A DNA stretch of 7,122 bases from positions 1 to 7,122 of the forward strand of contig RFQN01000071.1 of the NCBI GenBank assembly GCA_009924965.1, in the 5' to 3' direction. Positions 1 to 5,617 of this stretch are shown here, one piece after another (position 1 is the stretch's first letter; every line of letters starts with the position of its first letter). Below the pieces are notes generated by a model. The model did no database searches. It saw only the letters and a list, made by a program, of their open reading frames with translations, and was not told the DNA's origin. The DNA is from Verrucomicrobiota bacterium (GTDB lineage Bacteria; Verrucomicrobiota; Verrucomicrobiia; Opitutales; UBA953). The position numbers were made by a program, and so were the translations under genes.

Positions 1-1350
1 ACCGAGACCATCGTCGCCGCCGCCACGCCTACCGGACGCTCCGCGCTCGCGGTGATCCGCATCGACGGCCCCTTGGCCCCGAGCCTCGCCTGCGCCGCCT
101 TCGGGCGGAGCGCGCCGCCCGCCGCCCGCCACGCGACGACGGCGATCTGGCGCGACCGCGCGGGCCAACCCATCGACCAAGTCGTCGCGGTGCTCGCCGT
201 CGCGCCGCATTCGTTCACCGGCGGCGATTCCTTGGAAGTCACCTGCCACGGCAACCCGTTGCTCGTGCGCCGCCTCGTCGAGGATTGCCTCGCGCGCGGT
301 TGCCGCGCGGCGGAGCCCGGCGAGTTCACGCGCCGCGCCTTCCTCGCCGGCAAGCTCGACCTCACGCAGGCCGAAGCCGTCGCCGACCTGATCCACGCCA
401 GCTCCGAGCGCGCGCTCGCCTCCGCGCGCCGCCAGCTCGCCGGCGAACTCGGCCGCCACGTGGCCGCCTGGAGCGATCGCCTGCTGGCCGCGCTGGCCAC
501 GCTCGAGGCGCACATCGACTTCCCGGAGGAAGACCTTCCGCCCGAGGACCCCGCAGGACCCCTGCAAACGTTGGCGAAACTATCGTCAGAACTTTCTGGA
601 TACGCTCGCACCGCCCGGCATGACGCCGCCTTGCGCGACGGCCTGCGCGTCGCCGTCGTCGGCGCGCCCAACGCCGGCAAGTCGAGCCTGCTCAACGCGC
701 TGACCGGCTCCGCACGCGCCCTCGTGAGCGCCGAACCCGGCACGACGCGCGACTTCCTCGAGGCGCCCATCGCGGGCCTGCCGCTCGCGGTCACCGCGGT
801 CGACACCGCGGGCCTGCGCACCGGTGGCTCCGCGTTGGAGCATGCGGGGATGGAACGCTCGCTCGAGCAGGCGCGCGCCGCGCACTTCCTCCTGCTCGTC
901 GTCGACCGCTCCGCGCCGCCGCCGGCGTTGCCGCCGGAACTCGACGCGCTCCTCGACGCGACGCGCACGCTCGTCATCGCGAACAAGTCCGACCTCCCCG
1001 CGCACGCGGGACACGCGACGTGGAAGCCGGAGCTCACGAAGATCCCGACCTGCCTCCTGGACGGCCGGGATGCGGAAGCCCTCCGCGCACGGCTTGGCGA
1101 AATCTTGATCGACCGCGAAGTCGCCCCTGGGGCGGAAGACCTCGTCGTCGGGGTCCGCCATGCCGACGCCCTCCTCCGGGCGGCGGCGGCCTTGCAATCG
1201 GCCCAAACCCACCTGGCACCCCCCGCCCAGACCGAACTGGCGGCCGCCCGCTGCCGGGAGGCTTTGGACGCCCTGGGGGAAATCGTCGGGCGCATCGACA
1301 ATGAGCGTATGCTGGACAAGCTCTTTGCTTCCTTCTGCATAGGGAAGTGA
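1..1350 (+). CDS. mnmE: tRNA modification GTPase MnmE (5' end cut by window edge)
   Basis: MnmE is a cytoplasmic GTPase that works with MnmG to add the 5-carboxymethylaminomethyl group to U34 of several tRNAs, using a folate-derived carbon. The frame is open from base 1 and already reads TETIVAAATPTGR, the family's N-terminal strand, so only a few residues are missing; a GTG at 52 lies inside the conserved domain and is not the start. Visible parts, numbered from base 1: the folate-binding N-terminal domain with the conserved LDLTQAEAVADLIHA stretch; the G domain with P-loop GAPNAGKSS (221-229), GTTRD (247-251), DTAGLR (268-273) and NKSD (328-331); and the C-terminal CIGK (446-449), whose Cys is needed for activity in E. 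coli MnmE. The 449 visible residues agree with the 454 of the E. coli protein. mnmG follows after 27 bp in the same frame, surely as an operon. Codons 186-201 are AT-richer than the rest. Confidence 0.97.
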   Translation, partial: TETIVAAATPTGRSALAVIRIDGPLAPSLACAAFGRSAPPAARHATTAIWRDRAGQPIDQVVAVLAVAPHSFTGGDSLEVTCHGNPLLVRRLVEDCLARGCRAAEPGEFTRRAFLAGKLDLTQAEAVADLIHASSERALASARRQLAGELGRHVAAWSDRLLAALATLEAHIDFPEEDLPPEDPAGPLQTLAKLSSELSGYARTARHDAALRDGLRVAVVGAPNAGKSSLLNALTGSARALVSAEPGTTRDFLEAPIAGLPLAVTAVDTAGLRTGGSALEHAGMERSLEQARAAHFLLLVVDRSAPPPALPPELDALLDATRTLVIANKSDLPAHAGHATWKPELTKIPTCLLDGRDAEALRARLGEILIDREVAPGAEDLVVGVRHADALLRAAAALQSAQTHLAPPAQTELAAARCREALDALGEIVGRIDNERMLDKLFASFCIGK

Positions 1351-1378
1351 TTCCCTTCGCTAGGAGGGAAGCCTCCTA
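1341..1378 (+). promoter_or_regulatory. mnmE-mnmG junction: Shine-Dalgarno site inside alternative hairpins
   Basis: The mnmG ribosome site is a perfect AGGAGG (1362-1367), 10 nt before the ATG at 1378. It can be hidden in two ways. Hairpin 3 pairs TAGGAGG (1361-1367) with CCTCCTA (1372-1378) around a GAAG loop and includes the A of the start codon. Hairpin 2 pairs TTCCCTTC (1351-1358) with GGAGGGAA (1363-1370), with one G-U pair and a GCTA loop. A further hairpin, 1, pairs AGGGAA (1341-1346) with TTCCCT (1351-1356) around a GTGA (GNRA-type) loop that holds the mnmE stop codon. Hairpin 2 excludes both 1 and 3. A ribosome terminating on mnmE would open hairpin 1 and disturb the others. Translational coupling or switching is inferred; only the complementarities are seen. 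Confidence 0.55.
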
Positions 1379-3267
1379 TGCGACCGCCCAAAGAAATCCG
1401 CCTCGGCCCCACCCGGCCTTACGACGTCATCGTCTGTGGGGCTGGCCATGCCGGCGTCGAGGCCGCCTTGGCCGCCGCCCGCATGGGCGTCGAGGTGCTC
1501 CTCCTGAGCGGTAACATCGACACGATCGCCCAGATGAGCTGCAACCCAGCCATCGGGGGGCAGGCCAAGGGGCACATCGTCCGCGAAATCGATGCCCTCG
1601 GGGGCGAGATGGGCCTGACCGCCGATACCACCGGGATCCAGTTCCGGCTCCTCAACTCCTCCAAGGGCCCGGCCGTCCAGGCCCCCCGTGCCCAATGCGA
1701 TAAGAAGGCCTACCAGTTCCGGATGAAGCACCTCTGCGAACTGCAGCCGGGCCTGACGATCTTCCAGGCGATGGTCACCGGCCTCATCTTCAAAGGCGGG
1801 GCTGTCGTCGGGGTGAACACCAACCTAGACCTCGCTTTCTACGGTCGCACCGTGGTCGTCACGACGGGTACTTTCTTGCGCGGCCTGATGCACATCGGGA
1901 ATAACAAAACCGAGGGCGGGCGGCTTGGCGATTTTAGTGCTAAGTCCTTGTCTAGCAGTTTCTTAGACGCTGGCATTGAACTGCAACGCCTCAAGACCGG
2001 CACCCCTCCGCGCATCCTGGGATCGTCCATCGATTTCAGCCAATGCGAGGAACAACCAGGAGATGCCTCCCCTACCCTGTTTGCCTTCCACGACACCCGA
2101 CAAGAAGGCGATATGTTCCACGTGGAACAACGCGGCGAGCGCCTCCCGGGATGGACTCCTGGTAGCAACCAAGTATCCTGTTGGATGACCGAGGCCTCGG
2201 GGGTGACCGGTAAGATCGTCCACGACAACCTCCACCGCTCCCCTCTCTATGGCGGCGAGATTAAAGGCATCGGTCCGCGCTACTGCCCCTCGATCGAAGA
2301 CAAGTTTGTGAAGTTCTCAGAGAAGGAGTCCCATAAACTCTTCCTGGAACCCGAAGGTCGCAATACCGACGAATGGTACATCAATGGACTCTCCACCTCC
2401 CTGCCCTTTGAGGTGCAACTGGAGATGCTCCATTCCATCCCTGGACTAGAGAAAGCGGTCATGCTCCGCCCGGCCTACGCGGTGGAGTACGACTTCGCGC
2501 CCCCTACCCAGCTCTACCCCACCCTCGAATCCAAGAAAGTCGAAGGCCTCTTCTTCGCTGGCCAGATCAATGGCACTTCAGGCTACGAAGAAGCCGCTGC
2601 CCAGGGACTCGTGGCTGGGGTTAATGCCGCCTGTCGGGTCAAGGGCCAGACCCCCATGGTCATTGGCCGCGACGAGGCCTATATTGGGGTCCTGATCGAC
2701 GACTTAGTGTCCAAAGGCACCCAAGAGCCTTACCGCATGTTCACCAGCCGGGCCGAATACCGCCTCTTATTCAACCATGGCAGCGCGGAACTCCGCCTTA
2801 AGTCGAAAATCGCGGACTATGGCCTCGTCCCAGCCGCCCGCTTAGCCCGGATTGAGTCCAAAGCCGCACAAGTTGCCCATTGGACCGAGTACCTTGAAAA
2901 AATCGCCATCTCAGGGGGCCTGGCGGGCGACGTCCTGCGTAGAAACATGGATGGCGTCCCCAGCGATCTTCCGCCCAGCTTCTTGGCCGAAACCCCCGAA
3001 GTCCAAGCCGAGGTCATGTATCGGGTCAAATACCGTGGCTACTTGGACCGTGAGCGCCGTTCAGCCCGCAAGCTCCACGACCTGGAGTCCTTCAAGGTCC
3101 CAGCGGGCTTTGATTTCCTTAAGGCCTACGGGCTTCGCAGCGAGGCCCGCCAGAAGCTCCACAACATCCAGCCCCAAACCTTGGGCCAAGCGAGCCGGAT
3201 CAGCGGGGTCAATCCCGCGGACATCTCCTTGCTCATGGTTTTATTCCGGGCCCAGAAGGGCGCCTAA
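1378..3267 (+). CDS. mnmG: tRNA uridine-5-carboxymethylaminomethyl modification enzyme MnmG (GidA)
   Basis: MnmG is the FAD- and NADH-dependent partner of MnmE in U34 modification. Its 629 residues match the E. coli length. Seen in order: the FAD dinucleotide fold GAGHAG (21-26); SCNPAIGG with Cys55, matching E. coli Cys47; TGTFLRG; RLKTGTPPRI; PRYCPSIEDK with Cys303, matching E. coli Cys277; the second FAD region FFAGQINGTSGYEEAAAQGL; TSRAEYRLLFNH; and the C-terminal tRNA-binding end with GQASRISGVNPADISLL. The start is the ATG after a perfect AGGAGG; the next Met, at 36, would remove the FAD motif. The two cysteines are 18 residues further apart than in E. coli. The extra stretch around residues 240-262 includes MFHVEQ (246-251), which is the translation of a parS palindrome. 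Codon use becomes AT-richer from about codon 180, most clearly at 1926-1985. Confidence 0.98.
   Translation: MRPPKEIRLGPTRPYDVIVCGAGHAGVEAALAAARMGVEVLLLSGNIDTIAQMSCNPAIGGQAKGHIVREIDALGGEMGLTADTTGIQFRLLNSSKGPAVQAPRAQCDKKAYQFRMKHLCELQPGLTIFQAMVTGLIFKGGAVVGVNTNLDLAFYGRTVVVTTGTFLRGLMHIGNNKTEGGRLGDFSAKSLSSSFLDAGIELQRLKTGTPPRILGSSIDFSQCEEQPGDASPTLFAFHDTRQEGDMFHVEQRGERLPGWTPGSNQVSCWMTEASGVTGKIVHDNLHRSPLYGGEIKGIGPRYCPSIEDKFVKFSEKESHKLFLEPEGRNTDEWYINGLSTSLPFEVQLEMLHSIPGLEKAVMLRPAYAVEYDFAPPTQLYPTLESKKVEGLFFAGQINGTSGYEEAAAQGLVAGVNAACRVKGQTPMVIGRDEAYIGVLIDDLVSKGTQEPYRMFTSRAEYRLLFNHGSAELRLKSKIADYGLVPAARLARIESKAAQVAHWTEYLEKIAISGGLAGDVLRRNMDGVPSDLPPSFLAETPEVQAEVMYRVKYRGYLDRERRSARKLHDLESFKVPAGFDFLKAYGLRSEARQKLHNIQPQTLGQASRISGVNPADISLLMVLFRAQKGA
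2070..2077 (-). other. KOPS-like octamer GGGTAGGG
   Basis: On the minus strand this reads GGGTAGGG, inside mnmG and 37 bp upstream of the internal parS. It is the leftmost of ten GGGNAGGG matches in the window and points left. KOPS function in this organism is assumed from E. coli. Confidence 0.35.
2114..2129. other. parS: parS centromere site inside mnmG
   Basis: TGTTCCACGTGGAACA is a perfect 16-bp palindrome of the parS family, which is read by the ParB CTPase clamp that loads and spreads for chromosome segregation. It differs from the B. subtilis form TGTTTCACGTGAAACA by one symmetric base pair. It runs from base 2 of codon 246 to base 2 of codon 251 of mnmG and encodes MFHVEQ. The surrounding residues have no counterpart in E. 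coli MnmG, so the gene appears to tolerate or carry an insertion that hosts the site. Confidence 0.88.
2399..2406 (-). other. KOPS-like octamer GGGCAGGG
   Basis: This minus-strand GGGCAGGG within mnmG points left. On the coding strand it spans the codons for Ser-Leu-Pro, so it is not forced by a conserved motif that I recognise. Confidence 0.35.
2502..2509 (-). other. KOPS-like octamer GGGTAGGG
   Basis: This is the last minus-strand copy before the orientation change; the next match, at 3274, is on the plus strand. The switch point therefore falls within the 765 bp between them, in the 3' third of mnmG. Confidence 0.35.
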
Positions 3268-3273
3268 GAGACG

Positions 3274-3286
3274 GGGTAGGGCAGGG
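3274..3286 (+). repeat. Overlapping KOPS-like pair GGGTAGGGCAGGG beside parS
   Basis: Two GGGNAGGG octamers overlap by three bases (3274-3281 and 3279-3286), seven bases after the mnmG stop codon and one base before the second parS. This is the first plus-strand occurrence. Apart from base 4 (T for C) it equals the 13-mers at 4640 and 6637. Confidence 0.4.
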
Positions 3287-3287
3287 G

Positions 3288-3303
3288 TGTTCCACGTGGA
3301 ACA
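3288..3303. other. parS: parS centromere site between mnmG and phoB
   Basis: This second copy of TGTTCCACGTGGAACA is identical to the one at 2114 and lies 21 bp after the mnmG stop. The palindrome extends outward to 3284-3307 (GGGG on the left, TCCC on the right, with one G-T pair), so it could also fold as an RNA hairpin, but no T-run follows it and I do not call it a terminator. Two perfect sites 1.17 kb apart fit an origin-proximal ParB loading zone. The parA and parB genes usually found here are not in the window. Confidence 0.93.
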
Positions 3304-3469
3304 TCCCATACTGTAACACTTGCGGCTAGGCCGTGAAACAATCAGGTGACTCGGTTTCATAAGTCGTTGTTTTTCATTGACTTAAGTTAAAAATTGTCGC
3401 CCGTAACCTTACTGCCTCAATTGACACCTAAATCTGGCGCTAGCGTGCCAAGCCGCTTTGAGTCTCTCC
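3304..3469. other. Intergenic region with AT-rich core between parS and phoB
   Basis: No gene is seen here. Bases 3351-3400 are about 68% A+T (34 of 50), against roughly 35% for the window. They include the imperfect palindrome TTGACTTAAGTTAA (3377-3390), with ACTTAAGT at its centre. TGAAAC (3334-3339) and GTTTCA (3354-3359) form a weak inverted repeat, and GTGAAACA (3333-3340) equals half of the canonical B. subtilis parS. The region must carry the phoB promoter. Its place beside mnmG and parS also makes a DNA-unwinding role possible, but I found no DnaA box (TTATNCACA) on either strand, and no convincing Pho box. Confidence 0.5.
3421..3446 (+). promoter_or_regulatory. Probable phoB promoter
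   Basis: A perfect -35 TTGACA (3421-3426) is followed, after a short 14-bp gap, by TAGCGT (3441-3446), which keeps the three most conserved -10 bases (T, A and final T). Transcription would start about 17 nt before the phoB ATG, leaving a very short leader. The short spacer and partial -10 keep confidence modest. Confidence 0.4.
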
Positions 3470-4174
3470 ATGGCCAACCAAGATGCCGAGCACCTCAAGC
3501 GCATCCTCGTCGTCGACGACGAAACGGATGTCACCGAACTCTTGGACTATAAGTTCCGCCAGGCCGGGTACGCCGTCCGCAGCCTCAACGACCCGCTCCG
3601 CGCGATCGGCTTGGCCCGCGATTTCCGTCCCGACCTCATCATCCTCGACGTGATGATGCCCGAGCTCACCGGCGTGCAGCTCCTGCGCATGGTGCGCGCG
3701 GATGCGTTGCTCCAGGACACGCCGGTGATCTTCCTCACCGCGAAAGGGGAGACCGCCGACAAAGTCCGCGGCCTAGAGTCCGGCGCCGACGATTACGTCA
3801 CCAAGCCCTTCGATGTGCGCGAGCTCATGCTCCGCGCGCAGGCGTTGCTGCGTCGCGCGAAATCCGCCGCGGCCAAACCGTCGACGCGCCTCGCCGCCGG
3901 CGCGCTGGTGCTCGACATCGAACGCCATGAAGTGACCGCGGGCGGCAAGGCGCTCGAACTCACCGCGACCGAATTCAAGCTCCTCCGCCTGCTCCTCGAA
4001 CGCAAAGGCCGCGTGCAGTCCCGCGAAGAGCTGCTGTCGGACGTGTGGAATTACTCACCCGACCTCGAGACGCGCACGGTCGACACGCACGTGCGGCGCT
4101 TGCGCGAAAAGCTCGGGCCGGCCGGCGACGTCATCGAGACGGTCCGCGGCGTCGGCTACCGCGTGACGGGTTAA
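3470..4174 (+). CDS. phoB: OmpR/PhoB-family response regulator
   Basis: This is a cytoplasmic DNA-binding response regulator, activated by phosphoryl transfer from the kinase encoded next to it. It has 234 residues; E. coli PhoB has 229. The receiver domain spans about residues 10-125, with acidic pair Asp16-Asp17, phospho-acceptor Asp60 in LDVMMPELTG, Thr90 and Lys112 (TKPF). The winged-helix domain spans about 142-232 and contains LTATEFKLLRLLL and the recognition-helix region TRTVDTHVRRLREKLG, ending VIETVRGVGYRVTG. I chose the ATG at 3470 because the receiver fold begins at about residue 10; a TTG at 3458 would add four residues without a ribosome site. Neither start has a clear Shine-Dalgarno site. 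phoR follows after 49 bp. The PhoB identity rests on family resemblance and on pairing with a PhoR-like kinase; another OmpR-type regulator is possible, and no Pho box or pst operon supports it here. Confidence 0.9.
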   Translation: MANQDAEHLKRILVVDDETDVTELLDYKFRQAGYAVRSLNDPLRAIGLARDFRPDLIILDVMMPELTGVQLLRMVRADALLQDTPVIFLTAKGETADKVRGLESGADDYVTKPFDVRELMLRAQALLRRAKSAAAKPSTRLAAGALVLDIERHEVTAGGKALELTATEFKLLRLLLERKGRVQSREELLSDVWNYSPDLETRTVDTHVRRLREKLGPAGDVIETVRGVGYRVTG

Positions 4175-4223
4175 CCGCTTTGCGCTCGCCCGCGCCGCAG
4201 GCCTTCCGCACGCTCTCCGAGAG

Positions 4224-5468
4224 ATGATCTGGCTTCCTTGGATACTCCTCGCCGTCGGGCTTGGCCTGATCGGCTGGTGTGTCGCCGAACTCGGACGCTG
4301 CCTCCGGTGGTGCCGACGCTCGTTGCTCGGCGGCGGTGGGACCGAACGCCCGCGCGGCTGGCTCATCCGCTGGCTGCAGTTGGATGAACTCTTCACGGCC
4401 ATCGAAGGCCGGACGCTGACGGAAGCGGAGATCCGCTCCGCCGCGGCCAAACGCGTGGAGGCGCTGCTGGCGCCGCTCACCGACGCCGTGCTCGTCGTCG
4501 ATGCGCAGGACCGCCTGCGTCTCGCCAATCCCGCCGCGCGCGCGTTGTTCAGCCTCTCCGATGCGGAGCTCGGCGGACCGATCGTGCCTTTGGTGAAGAG
4601 CGCGGACTTCATCGAGCTGATCCGCCAAGTGCGGCGCGAGGGCAGGGCAGGGAACACCATCCTCCTGCATCGTGCGCCGCTCGCCGACGCTTGGATCCAG
4701 GCGGCCGGCGCGCGCACCGACCCGGAAGCCTTCGGCGACGGCGCCGTCATTTTCGTGCTGGCGGAAGTCACCGCGCTCAAGCGGCTGCAGGCGATGGAAC
4801 GCGATTTCGTCACGAACGTCTCGCACGACCTACGGACGCCGGTGACCATCCTTCGTGGCTACGCGGAGACGCTCGCGGACGACCAGGAGTCGATGACGCC
4901 CGAAGACCGCGCGCGCTTCATCCAGAAGATCGTCTCGTCCGTCGGCCGTCTCCAAGGGCTCGTCGAAGGCTTGCTCGCACTCGCCAGCCTGGAGAGCTCG
5001 CAGGACCTGATGCGCCGCGAGGCGGGCGCGCTGCACCGGGCGTGCCGGGAAGTCGCCGAAGAGCTCGGGCCGCGTTGCCGCGCGGCCAAGGTCAAGGTCG
5101 AGCTCGACCTCCGCGCCGAAGAGACCGCCGCGGTCGATCCGGTGCAAGCGCGCCGCTTGGTCCAGAACCTCATCGAGAACGCGCTCGCGCACGCCGCGGG
5201 CGCGACGCACATCCTCATCCGCACCTCGCATGTGCCGGGCGGCGTCGCCTTGGAAATCCAGGACGACGGCGCAGGCGTCGCCGCGGTGGACCTGCCTCGG
5301 TTGTTCGACCGCTTCTACCGGACCGACAAGTCTCGCCGCGCCGGCGGGAGCGGCCTCGGCTTGAGCATCGTCCGGCAGGTCGCCGAACTCCATGGCGGGT
5401 CGGTGACCGCGGACAACGTCCGTCCCAAGGGCCTGAAGGTCACCGTGACCCTCCCGGTCGCCGCCTAA
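4224..5468 (+). CDS. phoR: PhoR-like membrane sensor histidine kinase
   Basis: This kinase of 414 residues probably phosphorylates the regulator encoded 49 bp upstream. One N-terminal hydrophobic segment (about 2-21) anchors it. A linker is followed by a PAS domain (about 75-185), which reads TDAVLVVDAQDRLRLANPAA near its start. The dimerisation domain holds the phospho-acceptor His201 in VSHDLRTP. The ATP-binding domain shows the N box with Asn315 and Asn319 (NLIENALAHA), the G1 box DDGAG (347-351), the F box LFDRFYRTDK (360-369) and the G2 box GGSGLGL (374-380). There is no large periplasmic loop. E. coli PhoR likewise lacks one, has a PAS domain, and senses through the Pst transporter and PhoU, so an internal or membrane signal is likely. 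No ribosome site precedes the ATG. Phosphate as the signal is inferred from resemblance. A KOPS-like 13-mer lies at 4640-4652 within the PAS-coding part. Confidence 0.88.
   Translation: MIWLPWILLAVGLGLIGWCVAELGRCLRWCRRSLLGGGGTERPRGWLIRWLQLDELFTAIEGRTLTEAEIRSAAAKRVEALLAPLTDAVLVVDAQDRLRLANPAARALFSLSDAELGGPIVPLVKSADFIELIRQVRREGRAGNTILLHRAPLADAWIQAAGARTDPEAFGDGAVIFVLAEVTALKRLQAMERDFVTNVSHDLRTPVTILRGYAETLADDQESMTPEDRARFIQKIVSSVGRLQGLVEGLLALASLESSQDLMRREAGALHRACREVAEELGPRCRAAKVKVELDLRAEETAAVDPVQARRLVQNLIENALAHAAGATHILIRTSHVPGGVALEIQDDGAGVAAVDLPRLFDRFYRTDKSRRAGGSGLGLSIVRQVAELHGGSVTADNVRPKGLKVTVTLPVAA
4640..4652 (+). repeat. Overlapping KOPS-like pair GGGCAGGGCAGGG in phoR
   Basis: GGGCAGGG occurs at 4640-4647 and 4645-4652. 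The 13-mer is identical to the one at 6637, although here it is read as Gly-Arg-Ala-Gly codons in a plus-strand gene. It sits between conserved PAS parts, where the amino acids are unlikely to be constrained. Confidence 0.4.
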
Positions 5469-5497
5469 AACAAGAAACCCACCGGTTAAGGTGGGTT
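5467..5497 (-). terminator. Intrinsic terminator of the tRNA-Gly gene
   Basis: On the minus strand, AACCCACC (5497-5490) and GGTGGGTT (5483-5476) form a perfect 8-bp stem with a 6-nt loop, followed by TCTTGTTTT (5475-5467). The stem begins 4 nt after the tRNA CCA end. On the plus strand no T-run follows the hairpin, so it primarily serves the tRNA. Its T-run touches the phoR stop codon (5466-5468), so two convergent units share about 30 bp. Confidence 0.88.
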
Positions 5498-5501
5498 AAA
5501 G

Positions 5502-5576
5502 TGGAGCGCGCGACTGGACTTGAACCAGCAACAGCCACCTTGGCAAGGTGGTACTCTACCATTGAGCTACGCGCGC
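5502..5576 (-). tRNA. tRNA-Gly (anticodon GCC)
   Basis: The minus strand folds as a 75-nt cloverleaf with CCA encoded. The acceptor arm GCGCGCG pairs with CGCGCGC, followed by discriminator T and CCA. The D arm is GCTC/GAGT with loop AATGGTA. The anticodon stem CCACC/GGTGG encloses TTGCCAA, giving anticodon GCC (plus-strand bases 5542-5544), which reads GGC and GGT. The T arm is GCTGG/CCAGT with loop TTCAAGT. U at the discriminator position fits bacterial glycine tRNAs. The gene lies 27 bp after the stop of the binding-protein gene, convergent with phoR. Confidence 0.97.
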
Positions 5577-5588
5577 TTTCGGAAGGGA

Positions 5589-5617
5589 AGCAGACCAATC
5601 TGCTCAGCGGCTGTCAA
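5589..5617 (-). promoter_or_regulatory. Possible tRNA-Gly promoter within the 3' end of the upstream gene
   Basis: On the minus strand a perfect -35 TTGACA (5617-5612) is followed after exactly 17 bp by TCTGCT (5594-5589), a weak -10. Transcription would start about 6 nt before the tRNA. The -35 lies in the last codons of the binding-protein gene. The same bases form a 6-bp inverted repeat, AGCAGA/TCTGCT (5589-5604), around a 4-nt loop. It is followed by pyrimidines rather than a T-run, so it may instead be a weak end or processing site for the upstream message. Confidence 0.4.

Noticed and set aside
586..1212. 208-residue minus-strand frame inside mnmE
   Set aside because: Arg/Gly-rich shadow of a GC-rich gene with no recognisable domain; the opposite strand is unmistakable MnmE.
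52..1350. GTG at 52 as the mnmE start
   Set aside because: The frame is open to base 1 and encodes the conserved TIVAAATPTGR N-terminus, so the gene starts before the window.
3284..3307. parS palindrome as a terminator of mnmG
   Set aside because: It folds well but has no T-run, and the exact parS sequence explains the symmetry.
2852..3316. 154-residue plus-strand frame ending in FHVEHPIL
   Set aside because: A shadow of mnmG; the FHVEH ending is only the downstream parS read in another frame.
3458..3469. TTG at 3458 as the phoB start
   Set aside because: It adds only MSLS before the ATG at 3470 and has no ribosome site; the ATG is the simpler choice.
3304..3469. DnaA boxes or a Pho box upstream of phoB
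   Set aside because: No sequence here comes within one mismatch of TTATNCACA, and no pair of CTGTCA-like repeats at 11-bp spacing exists.
4213..4223. CTCTCCGAGAG inverted repeat before phoR
   Set aside because: A one-base loop cannot form a stable hairpin; probably chance.
4055..4849. 264-residue minus-strand frame under phoB-phoR (and 231 residues at 4131-4826)
   Set aside because: Low-complexity antisense frames over conserved kinase and regulator domains; long open frames are expected at this GC content.
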